Shown: positions 33,982 through 36,427 of the stretch, piece after piece
Position numbering within the stretch: the stretch's first letter is position 1
How the letters are laid out: each line of letters starts with the position of its first letter
NCBI GenBank assembly: GCA_038234975.1
Contig: JBBSUK010000020.1
Span: forward strand, 1 to 36,427
DNA: 36,427 bases
Direction: 5' to 3'
Source of the DNA: Schlegelella_A sp038234975
GTDB taxonomy: Bacteria; Pseudomonadota; Gammaproteobacteria; Burkholderiales; Burkholderiaceae_C
Translations under genes and position numbers: made by a program
Notes under the pieces: generated by a model
The model's database searches: none
What the model was told of the DNA's origin: nothing
What the model saw: only the letters and a program-made list of their open reading frames with translations

Positions 33982-35297
33982 GTCGCTGCCGCCTCGTCGA
34001 CGATCGCCTCGATCTCGTCGGGGGCGAAGAAGAAGCGGTGGCCCGGGAGGCGTTCCATGCCGAGGTCGCGGCCGGGATCGGCGTCGACCGTGACCGCCAC
34101 GTGGACGCGGTCCTCGAAGTCGATCTCGATGCCTTCGATGACGGCGCTCTGGCCGTCGAGCGCGAGGTCGATGATGTCGGCGCCGTGCTTCGGCCGCAGC
34201 CGGACGCGGGCGCCGACCTGCAGCGACAGGGCGCCGGCGTTGAGGACGGCCAGGCGCGGCGGCCGGCTGTGGGAGGCGCCGCCGTGCGGGTCGCGCATGA
34301 CGCCATGCAGCCGTTGCATCTGCTCCTCGCTCATCGCTTCAGTGCGCTCGAGCAAGGCCCGCGCGCGCTCGTCGCTCGACGCCATCTCGGCCTTCTCGGC
34401 GTCGGTGAGAGTCAGGATGCGCAGGGTCAGGATCTCGTCGATCTCGGTGCCGTCGAAGAGGTCGCCGGCGCTCTCGGGCGCGATCCTCGGATGGTCGTAC
34501 AGGATGATCGGCGAGCAGAGCAAGGTATCGCTCGAGCCCTCGGGGCCGACGAGGACCGGCCAGGCGCCCCGGTTCAGGCAGGCGCCGGCGGCGGCGGCCA
34601 GGGCAGGCGGCGGATCGATCAGCGAGACGAAGCTGCCTGCCTCGACGCCGAGGACGACGTGGGTCGACAGGAAGCCGAGCTGCGCCGCGGCCCCGGCGTC
34701 GGCGGCCAGGGTCGTGTTGTCGATGCCGATCGTCAGCCGCCAGGCACCCGGCTCGACCTCGTCGGCGCGCAAGCTGTTTCGCCCGGATACGGCCGCCTGG
34801 CGGCGCGCGACGAAGCCGCGGACGAGGCCGTCGGCGCCGACGATGGGCTCGCGCGAACGATGCGCCGCGAACTCGAAGTCACGCGCGGCGGGCGTGTCGG
34901 CGAGTTCGGCCAGCGTGGCCGTGCCGAGCGGCACCACGCGCTCGACCGCTTCTTCCCAGGCGGTGTAGGTGCGGCCGTCGAGCTGCAGCGTGTCGACCGC
35001 CCGGCAGCACGCTTCGGCGTCGTCGGGAAGGAGCGGCAGCGGCGTTGGCAGTTCGCCGACCGTGCGCACCATCGGCTGCAGGAAGCGCACGCGCACCTCG
35101 ATCCGCGTCGCGCCGTCGCCCTGGACCAGGCATTGGGTCTGCATGGCCGACGGGCCGGCGGCAGCGAAGCCGGCCGGATAGATGCCGCCGAAACTCCAGC
35201 GCTGCCGGTTCTTGATCGACGACGGCCGATACGGGTAGAGCACGTAGCCCTCGTACAGCACGGCCTTGACGATCTGGTCGGCAGCGGCGAAGTTCAT
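33978..35297 (-). CDS. Conserved hydrogenase-cluster protein of unknown function
   Basis: A 439-residue soluble protein with no signal peptide or membrane helix. Its most striking segment is YEGYVLYPYRPSSIKNRQR (residues 15-33), followed by WSFGGIYPAGF and MQTQCLV. A central region FLSTHVVLGVEAGSFVSLIDPP and a metal-suggestive PIILYDHPRIAPESAG come next. The C-terminal part (about 365-435, GARVRLRPKHGADIIDLALDGQSAVIEGIEIDFEDRVHVAV) reads like a small beta-barrel. I recall related proteins only from hydrogenase clusters with DUF6084 and DUF5947. The role is unknown; large-subunit chaperone or assembly factor is plausible. It is coupled to DUF6084 and the protease by four-base overlaps. Confidence 0.85.
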   Translation of the reverse strand: MNFAAADQIVKAVLYEGYVLYPYRPSSIKNRQRWSFGGIYPAGFAAAGPSAMQTQCLVQGDGATRIEVRVRFLQPMVRTVGELPTPLPLLPDDAEACCRAVDTLQLDGRTYTAWEEAVERVVPLGTATLAELADTPAARDFEFAAHRSREPIVGADGLVRGFVARRQAAVSGRNSLRADEVEPGAWRLTIGIDNTTLAADAGAAAQLGFLSTHVVLGVEAGSFVSLIDPPPALAAAAGACLNRGAWPVLVGPEGSSDTLLCSPIILYDHPRIAPESAGDLFDGTEIDEILTLRILTLTDAEKAEMASSDERARALLERTEAMSEEQMQRLHGVMRDPHGGASHSRPPRLAVLNAGALSLQVGARVRLRPKHGADIIDLALDGQSAVIEGIEIDFEDRVHVAVTVDADPGRDLGMERLPGHRFFFAPDEIEAIVDEAAAT

Positions 35298-35962
35298 TGC
35301 TCCAGCTCCGCCGTCATCGCGCCGATGTCCGCGGCCTTCAGCAGGTGATCGAGCGTCCGATCCCAGTCGACGAGGCCATGGCGTTCGCGGTATCGGCGCA
35401 GGCGCTGGAAGACGTCGCTGGGCAGGCGCAGCCAGGCGCTGTCGGGGTAGTAGTGGTCCATCATCGACTGCCACGTTGCCACCGGCAGCCGAAAGCGGAC
35501 TTCCTGCGTCCACGGGATCTGGCCGATCTGCAGGCCGGCGCCGTCGTCGTAGAAGACGGTGCCGGAAAAGAGCAGCACCAGCGGCACCTCGCCGGCATCG
35601 AGCCCATGTACGTACTTCGTGACGGCGACGTTGAAGTCGAACGTGCAGGGCAATGGCAGGGCGACGACGCAGGCCGAATCGAAGGCCGGCACCATCACGC
35701 TGGTGTTGGCCCAGAGCAGGCTTTGCAGCGTCCGGCTCCAGCGTTCGGGCTCGCCGAACAGCTCGATCAGGCGCGCCTGTTCGGCCGCTTCGTACTTGCG
35801 CCGCGCCGGCTCGATGCGGACCTGGCACTGCAGCATGACGTTGCGGATCGCCAGGCCGGGATCGTTGTTGCCGACGCTCAGGCGCAGCTGGATGAGAGGT
35901 GCTGCCGCGAAGCGTTCGGCCTCGGCGCCTTCGACGGCAATGGTCAGCTCAGGCGTGGCCAT
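35294..35962 (-). CDS. DUF6084 family protein
   Basis: A 222-residue protein matching the DUF6084 family, which I know from actinobacterial-type [NiFe]-hydrogenase clusters. Diagnostic segments are LQCQVRIEPARRKYEAAEQARLIELFGEPERW-type residues (about 43-75), LLWANTSVMVPAF, PLPCTFDFNVAVTKYVHGLDAGEVPLVLLFSGTVFY, and DHYYPDSAWLRL. No catalytic motif or membrane segment is visible. The start at ATG 35962 gives a 14-base overlap with the upstream gene; an in-frame ATG at 35971 is also possible. It is probably an assembly factor of the hydrogenase; biochemical function is unknown. Confidence 0.88.
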   Translation of the reverse strand: MATPELTIAVEGAEAERFAAAPLIQLRLSVGNNDPGLAIRNVMLQCQVRIEPARRKYEAAEQARLIELFGEPERWSRTLQSLLWANTSVMVPAFDSACVVALPLPCTFDFNVAVTKYVHGLDAGEVPLVLLFSGTVFYDDGAGLQIGQIPWTQEVRFRLPVATWQSMMDHYYPDSAWLRLPSDVFQRLRRYRERHGLVDWDRTLDHLLKAADIGAMTAELEQ

Positions 35963-36427
35963 GAGCGGCATGGACGAGCGGCCGGCCGGCGGCCAGGTCG
36001 ATGAAGAAAGAGTCGATCGATTCCCACACCGCTGCGCCACCCGACAGGCCGTGCCACTGCAGCCGCATCAGGCCAGCGAGGGCGTAGCAGCGGTCGATGG
36101 GAGCCCGGAAGTACTGGCGCGCTGCACCGACGCGGTTGACGAGCAGGGCCTCGACGTCGGGGCGTAGCGTGGCCAGCGGCGGGTTGGCCTCGACCAGGGC
36201 CGACCAGGCCGCGAGGTCGAGCAGCGACTCGACTGCGCCGGCCGGGCCCGGGTACATCGCGACGACGCGACCTTCGCGCGCCGATGCGTAGAAGAAGGCC
36301 AGGCCGATGGGAATCGCCATCGCGTCCCACTCGCCATCGCTCATGAGGAAATCGTCGAGCAGCCTGGTTTCGGCGGGAATGCGGCGGAGGTCGCCGCCGA
36401 CCTCGGCCTCAGCGCGCGCGGCGCAGG
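35949..36427 (-). CDS. DUF5947 family protein, C-terminal part
   Basis: The 3' end (159 residues) of a gene whose start lies beyond the right edge; the frame is open to the last base. The segment LRRIPAETRLLDDFLMSDGEWDAMAIPIGLAFFYAS, then RVVAMYPGPAGAVESLL and LRPDVEALLVNR, matches the C-terminal half of DUF5947. That family normally has a cysteine-bearing N-terminal half, not visible here. It accompanies group 1h hydrogenases together with DUF6084. An ATG at 36344 is internal to the homology and is not the start. The function is unknown. Confidence 0.87.
   Translation of the reverse strand, partial: CAARAEAEVGGDLRRIPAETRLLDDFLMSDGEWDAMAIPIGLAFFYASAREGRVVAMYPGPAGAVESLLDLAAWSALVEANPPLATLRPDVEALLVNRVGAARQYFRAPIDRCYALAGLMRLQWHGLSGGAAVWESIDSFFIDLAAGRPLVHAAHGHA

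Overview
The window is about 36.4 kb of very GC-rich, densely packed bacterial DNA. Its layout suggests a betaproteobacterium of the order Burkholderiales. The basis is the order cinA-like gene, glnA, small cysteine-containing exported protein, ntrB, ntrC, together with meaB/pccB and the overall codon character. No rRNA, tRNA, CRISPR array, insertion sequence or phage gene was seen, and no stretch longer than about 240 bases lacks a gene.

Left part (1-12400, mostly + strand). This part begins with the end of an ABC permease and phnW, a 2-aminoethylphosphonate use module whose left side is outside the window. A small VapBC-type toxin-antitoxin pair on the - strand follows. Next comes a long + strand catabolic block: a glutamine-synthetase-like ligase, an orphan family-5 solute-binding protein, a complete TRAP transporter (DctP, DctQ, DctM), an iron-dependent alcohol dehydrogenase, a class-C26 gamma-glutamyl hydrolase, an aldehyde dehydrogenase and a HAD phosphatase. 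Ligase, alcohol oxidation, aldehyde oxidation and gamma-glutamyl hydrolysis are the steps expected for degrading an amino alcohol (ethanolamine or alaninol type) through gamma-glutamylated intermediates. The pathway assignment is inference; the enzyme families are clear.

Centre (12401-25066). Here lie a membrane diguanylate-cyclase-like protein, an EI24-type membrane protein, a molybdopterin-binding (CinA N-terminal-like) protein, and the nitrogen-control group glnA, exported small protein, ntrB, ntrC. A well-spaced sigma-54 promoter and NtrC-like sites stand in front of glnA. After these come a DUF4337 protein and folA on the - strand, then on the + strand meaB, a kinase-like protein and pccB, part of propionyl-CoA/methylmalonyl-CoA metabolism.

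Right part (25302-36427, - strand). A tightly coupled operon of thirteen genes runs leftward from beyond the right edge. In transcription order it holds DUF5947 (partial), DUF6084, a 439-residue protein of unknown function, a hydrogenase maturation protease, a tiny DUF6893-like membrane protein, hypF, hypC, a GmhA-like SIS isomerase, hypD, hypE, hypA, hypB and a NiCoT nickel permease. Eleven of the twelve junctions overlap. The DUF5947/DUF6084/DUF6893 set is typical of the actinobacterial-type, group 1h (formerly group 5) [NiFe]-hydrogenases that scavenge trace H2. The structural subunits are therefore expected just beyond position 36427. The window thus holds the maturation and nickel-supply half of a probable high-affinity hydrogenase island, lying next to pccB.
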